Source: Mycobacteriaceae bacterium
GTDB taxonomy: Bacteria > Actinomycetota > Actinomycetes > Mycobacteriales > Mycobacteriaceae
Length of the DNA: 17,060 bases
Direction of reading: 5' to 3'
Assembly: GCA_013362555.1 (NCBI GenBank)
Contig: JABFVX010000315.1
Span: 1 to 17,060, forward strand
Positions 8,552-14,305 of the stretch are shown here, one piece after another. The translations under genes were made by a program, and so were the position numbers. The notes beneath the pieces were generated by a model. The model worked only from the letters and a program-made list of their open reading frames with translations. It was not told the origin of the DNA and ran no database searches. The first letter of the stretch is position 1, and every line of letters begins with the position of its first letter.

Positions 8552-8772
8552 CGATGCCTCCGGGGGTGCGCTCTGGCGACTCGACTTGGTCGTCAGACCA
8601 TCAAACATCAGCCTACGCTCCCCGCCTGCGGGAAGGATATGTACTTGCGTACCTGATGTGGAGGCACTTGAGGTCCGTCGTCGCCCGAAATTTCCATCAC
8701 GCGGCAATTGAACCCGGGGATCAGCAGGCCGCGTGACCAATAACGCCCGAGACGGCCGATTCAGGGTCAAAG
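8552..8772. other. Regulator-side half of the divergent intergenic region
   Basis: This is the leader side of the LuxR-type regulator, in a 331-bp region up to the P450 start. It holds the regulator's ribosome site GGAGG (8557-8561 on the + strand). It also holds a short dyad GTAC-TTGC-GTAC at 8642-8653, about 90 bp upstream of the regulator start, which could be an operator but is too short to be sure. No GTAGGG-N5-CCCCAT element is present on this side. In-frame upstream starts exist for the regulator but lack ribosome sites as good as the one at 8551. Confidence 0.35.
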
Positions 8773-8824
8773 GTAGGGAAACACCCCATACCGGGCACCG
8801 TGTCGCGGTGCGAATGTGATGCGA
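8769..8824 (+). promoter_or_regulatory. Promoter/operator copy A, upstream of the P450
   Basis: The core GTAGGG-AAACA-CCCCAT lies at 8773-8789 inside a dyad whose outer half-sites are GGTA and TACC. The flanks AAAG on the left and CCGGGCA on the right are shared with copy B. The -10-like GAATGT (8812-8817) starts 22 nt after the core. An ATG (8824) starts exactly 34 nt after it, predicting transcription from that A. Confidence 0.65.
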
Positions 8825-8886
8825 TGAGCAGGCCTCTGATCAGCGGATCCGTGTCCACAATGCAGGCGCCTGAGGCGACGACGTGA
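8824..8886 (+). CDS. Possible 20-residue leader peptide overlapping the P450 start
   Basis: ATG at 8824 is the predicted first base of the copy-A transcript. It opens a 20-codon frame (MSRPLISGSV...) whose TGA (8884-8886) overlaps the P450 GTG (8883-8885) as GTGA. That is the classic arrangement for translational coupling. There is no ribosome site, consistent with leaderless start. No similarity is recognised, and the frame is short enough to arise by chance; the exact 34-nt placement is what supports it. Confidence 0.4.
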   Translation: MSRPLISGSVSTMQAPEATT

Positions 8887-10283
8887 GTGACCGGACGCCG
8901 GGCGCCTCCCGGCCTCCCGGGCCCCGCGGATTTCTCCGCAGCACACTCGGATTCCAGCGGTCGCCGCTAGACCTGGTCGGACGCCTGTTGAGCGAGTACG
9001 GCGACGTCTGCTCGCTCGACCTGTATCCGGTGCCGCTGATCGTCGTGAATCACCCCGACTACATCGACCGCGTCCTCAAGGCCCGCTACCACAACTATGA
9101 CCGCGGCGGCCCGGTGATCACGATGGCGCGCAACCTGTTCGGCGACGGACTCATCATGGCTTCCGAGCCGCGGTGGCTGTTCCAGCGTCGGATGCTCCAG
9201 CCCGCGTTTCACCGCAAGCGAGTCGAGCCGTTCGGCGAACTCATGACGGACACCATCGCGCAGATGTTGGACCGCTGGGAACAGGTGCGCGCCACCGACA
9301 GGCCGATCGACATCCGCAGTGAAATGGGCGGCCTCACTTTGCGGATCGTCACCCGAGTGCTGTTCGCGACGGACTTGGACGGCGCAGACGTCCGGCGCTT
9401 CCTGGCCGCGGTGGTCACCGCAAACCGCGAACTCGCCGCATTCATCCGGTTTCCCTTTCCACCGCTTTCGGTGCGGACCCCGGGGCACCGTCGCTTCCAC
9501 GACGCGCGCACCGTGGTCGACGACGTGACGTACGCGATGATTCGCTCCCATCGACGCGACGACAGCGACAGAAACAGCCTGCTGTCGATGATGATGCGGG
9601 CCCACGACGACGTGACCGGCGCACGCCTGGACGATCGACAGCTTCGCGACGAGGTGTTCACGATGCTGTTCGCCGGACACGAGACCACAGCGGGCACCCT
9701 CGCCTGGTTGTGGCACCTGGTCGGACGGCATCCCGACGTGGAGCTGCGACTTCGCGAGGAGGTCGACCGCGTCCTGGCCGGACGCAGGCCGACCATGGCC
9801 GACTTGGCCCGGCTGAGCTACACGCGGCAGGTTATCGACGAGACGCTCCGGTTGTATCCGCCGGCGTGGCAGTCCTACCGGCAAGCCGTTTCCGACGACG
9901 AAATCGGCGGATTCCGCATTCGCGCAGGCTCGACCGTGTTCTGGAGCAGCTACCATCTGCACCGGCACCGTGACTACTGGGACGACCCGGAGCGGTTCGA
10001 CCCGGACCGGTTCGCCGCGGCATCGGTCGGAGTCCACGCTTCCGCCTACATTCCCTTCGGTGCAGGCCCCCGCGTGTGCATCGGCAACCGGCTCGCCATG
10101 GCGGAAATGCAGTTCGCGATAGCCATGATCCTGCAGCGCTACCAGCTCGTGCCCACCGAACACGCACCCATCACGCCGCGTCCGCTGCTGGCACTGGACG
10201 TGAGCAGACCCGTCACCGTCCGCCTGCGCCCCCGCGCCGGCCAACCGTCGTCAACGCGAGCGCCGATGCAGAACTTCGAATGA
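8883..10283 (+). CDS. Cytochrome P450 monooxygenase
   Basis: 466 residues carrying all P450 hallmarks. The I-helix oxygen-binding motif AGHETT is at 264-269, and the K-helix ETLR at 320-323. The PERF-like segment DPERFDPDRF follows. The heme loop FGAGPRVCIG has the cysteine thiolate ligand at Cys399. The N-terminal RPPGPRG-type proline motif lacks a membrane anchor, so the enzyme is soluble. The overall pattern resembles CYP110/CYP4-like or terpene-oxidising (PtlI-like) bacterial P450s more than the short CYP105/107 type. Substrates could be fatty acids or isoprenoids; the sequence does not decide. No ferredoxin or reductase gene is adjacent, so electrons must come from elsewhere. The GTG start has GAGG upstream at proper spacing. 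It is divergent from the LuxR-type regulator and is preceded by promoter copy A and a coupled 20-codon frame. Confidence 0.95.
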   Translation: MSDRTPGASRPPGPRGFLRSTLGFQRSPLDLVGRLLSEYGDVCSLDLYPVPLIVVNHPDYIDRVLKARYHNYDRGGPVITMARNLFGDGLIMASEPRWLFQRRMLQPAFHRKRVEPFGELMTDTIAQMLDRWEQVRATDRPIDIRSEMGGLTLRIVTRVLFATDLDGADVRRFLAAVVTANRELAAFIRFPFPPLSVRTPGHRRFHDARTVVDDVTYAMIRSHRRDDSDRNSLLSMMMRAHDDVTGARLDDRQLRDEVFTMLFAGHETTAGTLAWLWHLVGRHPDVELRLREEVDRVLAGRRPTMADLARLSYTRQVIDETLRLYPPAWQSYRQAVSDDEIGGFRIRAGSTVFWSSYHLHRHRDYWDDPERFDPDRFAAASVGVHASAYIPFGAGPRVCIGNRLAMAEMQFAIAMILQRYQLVPTEHAPITPRPLLALDVSRPVTVRLRPRAGQPSSTRAPMQNFE

Positions 10284-10363
10284 CTACGCAACCCGATTGT
10301 CATCCATTCTCGGCGTGCACAATTCGGACAATTCGCGGACAGTTGTGCCCATTCCGTCTGCGA

Positions 10364-10415
10364 GTAGGTGTTTCCCCCATTACGGGCTCCTGGGGGTAGC
10401 GGAACGATGGACTCA
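10364..10415 (+). promoter_or_regulatory. Promoter/operator copy E, upstream of the small-ORF/148-aa pair
   Basis: The core is GTAGGT-GTTTC-CCCCAT (10364-10380), followed by TACGGG as in copy A (TACCGGG allowing one gap). The -10-like AACGAT (10403-10408) begins 22 nt later and predicts a start near 10415. The ATG at 10407 would then lie upstream of the transcript, so translation should begin at 10431 or, better, at 10443. Confidence 0.55.
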
Positions 10416-10442
10416 TCACAGAAGCACGAAATGGAGAACAGG

Positions 10443-10544
10443 ATGTTTCCACTCGAACTGTCCGCTTTTCCGCGTTCGACGAAATCCGACGGAATAACGG
10501 CGTTTCTCGATTCCGCGGTCGTCGCGCCGAAGGGCTCGAGATGA
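10443..10544 (+). CDS. Small ORF (33 residues) overlapping the next gene's start codon
   Basis: ATG at 10443 has GGAG six bases upstream. It encodes a Cys-free peptide beginning MFPLELSAFP and ending VAPKGSR. Its TGA overlaps the next ATG as ATGA (10541-10544), implying coupled translation. In-frame starts at 10431 and 10407 would lengthen it, but 10407 lies before the predicted transcript start. Third-position GC is about 63%, below neighbouring genes, so coding status is uncertain. It is not recognised as any known peptide family. It may be a leader peptide or a small partner of the 148-residue protein. Confidence 0.45.
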   Translation: MFPLELSAFPRSTKSDGITAFLDSAVVAPKGSR

Positions 10545-10987
10545 CAATGACCAGCGAGCCCGCCGGCGGTTGGCCCGCGTTGTATGCGACGCCGGTGACG
10601 TGCCGCGACGCCACCGACCCTGTCGTGGACGTCCGCTGCGACTATTGGCCTACGGACCTGGGCGGGGACCGGGCCGTCGAACTGGGGCTGGCGCACGAAG
10701 GCCACCCCGTGGAGACCTGCCTGGTGCAGCTTGCGGTGATGGCCCGCCTGCTGCATCCGCACGGCCGCCGCACCGGTGCGCCGCGGACCATGTACCTGAC
10801 CGCCGACCCGAGCGACTGGCCGAGGCTGGTTCGCGAGAACCGGCAGCTGACACGCAAAGTCACGGTGCTGCCCGGCGACGGAGACGATCTGGCGTTGATC
10901 AAGGCGGCTCACGCCACGCGGACAGCTCGCGCCCGCACCCTTCCGGAGTCGGCAGGGGAGGCCGGCCGTAGCTCGCCCGCGGCATAG
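10541..10987 (+). CDS. Hypothetical protein, 148 residues
   Basis: I do not recognise the family. The reading frame has strong GC third-position bias, unlike the opposite-strand frame, so it is probably real. Predicted content is a mixed alpha/beta domain of about 115 residues: strand VVDVRCDYWPTD, strand AVELGLAHEG, helix VQLAVMARLLHP, strand RTMYLTADP, helix DWPRLVREN and strand KVTVLPGD. It ends in a disordered Ala/Arg/Pro-rich tail. There is no signal peptide or membrane segment, so it is likely cytoplasmic. Its ATG overlaps the stop of the small ORF upstream (ATGA) and AAGGG lies 8-12 bases upstream. The pair is probably controlled by promoter copy E. It lies downstream of the P450 on the same strand but 257 bp away with its own element. 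Confidence 0.7.
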   Translation: MTMTSEPAGGWPALYATPVTCRDATDPVVDVRCDYWPTDLGGDRAVELGLAHEGHPVETCLVQLAVMARLLHPHGRRTGAPRTMYLTADPSDWPRLVRENRQLTRKVTVLPGDGDDLALIKAAHATRTARARTLPESAGEAGRSSPAA

Positions 10988-11079
10988 CCCGATCTCAGCC
11001 GGGTGGATCTTTGACACTCCGGTCCTGATGGTGGCAATCAGGCTGAGCTTTGCCGCCGCGGTCCACCTTCGCACGGGTG

Positions 11080-11104
11080 CTGCCGGCTAGCGCTTCGCCG
11101 GCAG
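11080..11104. terminator. Hairpin, possible terminator of the 148-aa gene
   Basis: CTGCCGGC (11080-11087) pairs perfectly with GCCGGCAG (11097-11104), 9-nt loop. It is about 93 bp past the stop codon of the plus-strand gene. There is no T-run. Confidence 0.4.
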
Positions 11105-11127
11105 GGATTGCTTCGTGGTCTCGGACC

Positions 11128-11211
11128 GTAGGTCGGCCGAGTGCACACTGTCCCGGCGGCAGCGGTGCAAATGCACAATTTGGAGGGACACTGTGCGCTC
11201 AGCCGACCTAC
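11128..11211. repeat. Imperfect inverted repeat, 27-bp arms around a 30-bp centre
   Basis: Arms 11128-11154 and 11185-11211 are complementary at 24 of 27 positions. The outermost ten pairs are perfect (GTAGGTCGGC with GCCGACCTAC). The 30-bp centre contains a smaller dyad GTGC-AAAT-GCAC. This is far longer than needed for a terminator. It may be a bidirectional terminator, a folded RNA or a miniature non-autonomous element. No clear target-site duplication was seen. Confidence 0.6.
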
Positions 11212-11286
11212 TCGGCGCGCGTGCCGCGTTTGACGACTTCTGCCTGAGCTCAACGGCATCAGCTTGTCCAGCGGGCGAGGCGCCGC

Positions 11287-13353
11287 CTACGCGACGCCGT
11301 GCAATGTGGGGTGGGGCTCGCCGCTGGGCACGGGCGGAGCGTCCGCAACGATGTCGGTGGGGCGGGCATAGCCGAGGAAGGCGCCGAATTTTCCTGCGTT
11401 GTCGCTCATCTCGGCGGCGAATTGCCGCAACGCGCCGTTGGCGACGACCTGTTCGGTGCGGTGTTCGCCGTCGCCGAAAACCACCAGGATCGCGCTTCGG
11501 CTCGACCACAGCGCCACGTCTCCGGTGCGGAGCCGGTCGGCTGTGACGGCGGTGCCGGGCCGCGGGCCTGCCCAGGCGGAACGGGTGCCTGCGTACGCCG
11601 CCTTGGCGTCGGTGGCGGCATGGTTGTCGAAAGCTGCGCGCAATGCCTGCTCCACCGAGGCCGAAACGGGCTGGCTGCGCCCGTCCGGGAAGGTGTAGTT
11701 CTTGGCTCCTTCCGGAGCCTGCGAGACAGTCGCCCGGTTCGGTGGTGCAGCGCCGGGCGGCGGGTGACTGCCGCTCGGACCGGGCTTGCCCGACTCGGTG
11801 TCGCGGCGCGACCGCTCGTCCTTGTTCCGGTCGTCGCCGCGGAGCGCCTCCATGCCGTCCCCGTAGAGACTTTGCATGGCGGCGGCCTGCGCCATGGCAG
11901 CCAGTTGGCCGAGCATCGGCGCGATTGCGGCAGGCATGGCCGGTGCGGGCAGGCCCGAGGGGCCGCTGAGACCGGGGTCGGGCGCCTGCGGGGTCGAGAG
12001 GTCAGGCGGCTCCGGCTGCGGCAAGGGCGGAAGCGGCATGGCCTGGACGGGTCTGCCTACCGGCGGTGCAGGCGCAGGCGGGTGGGCTGGGTGCGGAGAT
12101 GTGCCGCCCGAATCGGACCACGGCGTCCGGGCGGGAGGTCCGGGACAATCGGGCGACTCGTGAGGCGCGGATCCCTTTGGTGCGCTCTTGCCTTGGCGGC
12201 CTGGGGCGCCTGCGCGGGGGGTGTCTTTGGCCGGGGGCTTTTCCGGAGGTTGGGAACGGCCTGCGCTTCCGGAGCGTTTCGCGACCGCCTTCGACGGCTG
12301 TGGCTCGGGTCGCGGCTGTGTCGGCGGCTGGAGTTGTTTTGTCTGACGGTTGATGTCGTCCGCGATGCGCTGTTGCTCACGTCCGATGTCGGCGAGTAGG
12401 CGCTCGCCCGCGTCTACCGCCGTCGTCATGAACCGGAGGATGTGGAGCTCCTCGGTCGTCCCGCTCGGAATCGTCCGCGCAGACGCGCTCATGGTGTCCA
12501 CGATGGCATTGACGGCGTCTTTCGCCTTCCCGGACGATTCAGCGGATTCCGCCAGCAGTAGGAGAATCTGTTTGGATGTCGCCATCAGTTTGTTGACGGC
12601 TGCTATGAGTGCGGCTTCCTGGTCGCCGTACGCACGATAGACCTCGGCGTAGGCTTTGGGCTCTGGAAACATGAATCCTGGTGATAGCTGAAGAGCCGGA
12701 GCGGGGGGTTTAACCGCTGCCCCGAAGGTGTCGAAGATCTGGCGAAACGCGAGCGGCATCGACCGGTAGGACTGTTCGACAGCGTCCGAGAACCGATACA
12801 TGTCGGGGTACAGGTGCGCGTGCTGGTTGGGCATCCACAGGTCCTGCATTCCGGGATGGCTCCCCGACTGTGCGGCATTGCCGATGTTGACCACCGGAAT
12901 AGCCTCGTATTCCAGGTCGTACACGCTCAGCGCGGTATGTCCTGTTTGTACCGCGGCAAGTGTGACCAGCGAGCCTGCGCCGCGTCGCGGCAGCGCGGCG
13001 CGGGCGGCGCGCAGTCCGCCGCTCGGCGCGAAAGCCAGGCGGGTGCTGAGGAGCATGTTCCGGGCGCCGCCTTTGACGATTCCCCGAGTCGCACCGCCGA
13101 TCAAGCCGCCCGGCACGACGCCGAGGACGCCGTCCACGACCGCCGCTCGCCCGCCCGCGACGAGCGCCTCGCTCCAACTCTGGCCGGAGCGCAGGGCCAA
13201 ACCCATGGCCAGTCCGCCGCCCGCCAGGCCGGCGAGCAGGCCGCCCATGGCAGGCCCGCCGATCAGAAAACCAACGCTCGATGCGATCCCCGTTGCGGCA
13301 CCGCTGCCGGTTGCCCACCAGAATTCGTCCCCGACCCCGAGAGTCTCGGACAT
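11287..13353 (-). CDS. ESX/type VII-associated-like large protein (Gly/Ala-rich N-terminus, helical middle, Pro-rich linker, novel C-terminal domain)
   Basis: 688 residues in four parts. Residues about 15-100 are a glycine-rich hydrophobic stretch like the glycine-zipper or pre-toxin regions of secreted effectors. Residues about 165-340 are helical and may form paired helices (AYGDQEAALIAAVNKL to REQQRIADDINRQ), similar to helical domains of mycobacterial ESX-linked proteins such as the DUF4226 group. Residues about 340-480 are a proline-rich disordered linker. Residues about 550-670 form a compact alpha/beta domain (RLRTGDVALW, ILVVFGDGEH, FGAFLGYARP). No enzyme active site is evident and I cannot name the C-terminal domain. 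No EsxA/B, PE or PPE partner is visible. The ATG at 13353 lacks a good ribosome site. The transcript from copy B would first cover two short frames, the second ending 5 nt before this ATG, so coupling is plausible. Confidence 0.65.
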   Translation of the reverse strand: MSETLGVGDEFWWATGSGAATGIASSVGFLIGGPAMGGLLAGLAGGGLAMGLALRSGQSWSEALVAGGRAAVVDGVLGVVPGGLIGGATRGIVKGGARNMLLSTRLAFAPSGGLRAARAALPRRGAGSLVTLAAVQTGHTALSVYDLEYEAIPVVNIGNAAQSGSHPGMQDLWMPNQHAHLYPDMYRFSDAVEQSYRSMPLAFRQIFDTFGAAVKPPAPALQLSPGFMFPEPKAYAEVYRAYGDQEAALIAAVNKLMATSKQILLLLAESAESSGKAKDAVNAIVDTMSASARTIPSGTTEELHILRFMTTAVDAGERLLADIGREQQRIADDINRQTKQLQPPTQPRPEPQPSKAVAKRSGSAGRSQPPEKPPAKDTPRAGAPGRQGKSAPKGSAPHESPDCPGPPARTPWSDSGGTSPHPAHPPAPAPPVGRPVQAMPLPPLPQPEPPDLSTPQAPDPGLSGPSGLPAPAMPAAIAPMLGQLAAMAQAAAMQSLYGDGMEALRGDDRNKDERSRRDTESGKPGPSGSHPPPGAAPPNRATVSQAPEGAKNYTFPDGRSQPVSASVEQALRAAFDNHAATDAKAAYAGTRSAWAGPRPGTAVTADRLRTGDVALWSSRSAILVVFGDGEHRTEQVVANGALRQFAAEMSDNAGKFGAFLGYARPTDIVADAPPVPSGEPHPTLHGVA

Positions 13354-13395
13354 GTCGGTCAGCCCGTGCCTGCCGGTCCCGGTGCGGCGCCGAAG

Positions 13396-13497
13396 CTACG
13401 GGCCGCCATCGGTATTCCCGATCGCTACGACTGCGCGGCATCGGCGCTGCCCGCGTACCGCTGCCGGGTGGCCGCAGCTGCTCGGAGACGTGCTCAT
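13396..13497 (-). CDS. Possible 33-residue leaderless leader peptide before the ESX-like gene
   Basis: ATG at 13497 begins exactly 34 nt after promoter copy B, at the predicted transcript start. It opens a 33-codon frame (MSTSPSSCGH..., two Cys) that stops at TAG, 13396-13398. A second frame of 16 codons (ATG at 13408) overlaps its end and stops 5 nt before the ESX-like ATG, giving a possible chain of coupled starts. Codon content is not strongly coding; support comes mostly from position. Confidence 0.35.
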   Translation of the reverse strand: MSTSPSSCGHPAAVRGQRRCRAVVAIGNTDGGP

Positions 13498-13552
13498 CGG
13501 CTCACGATGGCATCGGGCGGCCATGCCCGGTATGGGGCGATTCCCTACCTTT
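13497..13552 (-). promoter_or_regulatory. Promoter/operator copy B, upstream of the ESX-like gene
   Basis: On the minus strand the core GTAGGG-AATCG-CCCCAT (13532-13548) sits between the same flanks as copy A: AAAG before the GGTA half-site, CCGGGCA after the other. The two copies agree at 26 of 28 positions although 4.7 kb apart and on opposite strands. The -10-like CATCGT (13504-13509) is 22 nt downstream and ATG (13497) is 34 nt downstream. Confidence 0.65.
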
Positions 13553-13633
13553 CGCCTCACGTCCGGTTTCCCAACGGTCGCAGGCGCGATCAGATGGAGG
13601 CTGTCGCCACGGACGTGCGGACCTGTGTGAAAC

Positions 13634-13685
13634 GTAGGGGAATTCCCCATGGAGAATGTTTCGCCTGCATGCGAGCCTCGGACCG
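13634..13685 (+). promoter_or_regulatory. Promoter/operator copy D, upstream of the DUF4254-FadD6 pair
   Basis: The core is GTAGGG-GAATT-CCCCAT (13634-13650), containing the perfect 12-bp palindrome GGGGAATTCCCC (13637-13648). It matches the PimM-type operator CTVGGGAWWTCCCBAG at 13 of 16 positions, including the whole GGGAWWTCCC core. The -10-like GAGCCT (13673-13678) is 22 nt on, and GTG (13685) begins exactly 34 nt after the element. Confidence 0.65.
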
Positions 13686-14224
13686 TGAGCAGCTCAGCGG
13701 ACGTCAGGTGGCTACCGGACAAGGCAGCCGTGCTCGCTGCCTGCCGAGGCTCCTTGCCCTACTCGAATCCGGTACTCACAGCGGCCAAGGCGCTGGCCGA
13801 CATCTACGAAGCGGGAGACAATTTGTCCCACGGCATCGTCGAGCTGTTGAGCAACGATCGATCGAGCGACCCGGACGATGTCGTCAAGTGGGCCGAGTTC
13901 CTCAGCTGGGTCGTCGGCCGAAGCAGGTCCGACCTGATCCGTCGGGTGGATGAGTGGGTCGAACTGGTGGTGCCTGCCGCGCCACCCAGTTCGCCGATGC
14001 ATCCGCGGACAGTGGGGCAGACCATCGACAGCCTCGCCCACATGACAATCCGCTCGTTCTCGGCATTCGCGAACGAACCGGCATCGGCGGCTCGCGCACT
14101 GCACTGCCGGCTGGCACTGCTGGCTGACGAATACGAAACGCTCCGTCGCGACGTCTCCGCCGGAGTGCGCCGCGTCCCGGCAGAGGCCGTGAACACGCCT
14201 CGCACCCGCGACGGCGAGCAGTAA
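13685..14224 (+). CDS. DUF4254 domain protein
   Basis: 179 residues from the chosen start. The pattern fits actinobacterial DUF4254: LPDKAAVLAACRG near the N-terminus, NPVLTAAKALADIYEA, DEWVELVVP, the conserved MHPRTVGQTIDSLA (usually LHTETVGxVIDRLA), then two C-terminal helices ending YETLRRDVSAGVRRVP. It is all-helical and cytoplasmic with unknown function; the family is abundant in Nocardia. An in-frame ATG at 13649 would give 191 residues, but it lies inside operator copy D and upstream of the predicted transcript start. GTG at 13685 fits a leaderless start and the 34-nt rule. The gene is followed 81 bp later by the FadD6-like gene on the same strand, probably one transcript. The function is not evident from sequence. 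Confidence 0.75.
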   Translation: MSSSADVRWLPDKAAVLAACRGSLPYSNPVLTAAKALADIYEAGDNLSHGIVELLSNDRSSDPDDVVKWAEFLSWVVGRSRSDLIRRVDEWVELVVPAAPPSSPMHPRTVGQTIDSLAHMTIRSFSAFANEPASAARALHCRLALLADEYETLRRDVSAGVRRVPAEAVNTPRTRDGEQ

Positions 14225-14305
14225 TCCCACGTTGTGCCGGACTTTCACCGGCAGGCGGCGGTGCGTGCTCCATGGCAGGCCGGAAGAATCGAAAGGACAT
14301 ACGTA

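Larger units (their letters stand above)
10988..11286. other. Gene-free convergent intergenic region with structured DNA
   Basis: This 299-bp stretch lies between convergent genes (148-aa protein and ESX-like protein). Short frames on both strands look like chance frames: Arg/Ser-rich, with no good starts. It holds a perfect 8-bp hairpin at 11080-11104 and a large inverted repeat at 11128-11211. No promoter element of the cluster type is present. Confidence 0.6.

Noticed and set aside
8967..10244. Minus-strand frame of 425 codons antisense to the P450
   Set aside because: The P450 motifs on the plus strand are complete. The antisense product is His/Val/Gln-rich with no family pattern.
10443..10544. 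FxLD-type lanthipeptide precursor (FPLE motif in the small ORF)
   Set aside because: It has no Cys and no Ser/Thr-Cys ring pattern, and no modification enzyme is nearby.
10139..11074. Minus-strand frame of 311 codons covering the small-ORF/148-aa region
   Set aside because: It overlaps the P450 end and promoter copy E. The plus-strand frame has better third-position GC and an ATGA-coupled start.
11128..11211. Integron attC site
   Set aside because: The ends lack the required RYYYAAC/GTTRRRY core sites, and no integrase or cassette array is present.
13649..13684. ATG at 13649 as the start of the DUF4254 gene
   Set aside because: It lies within operator copy D and before the predicted transcript start. 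GTG at 13685 fits the 34-nt spacing seen in three other copies.
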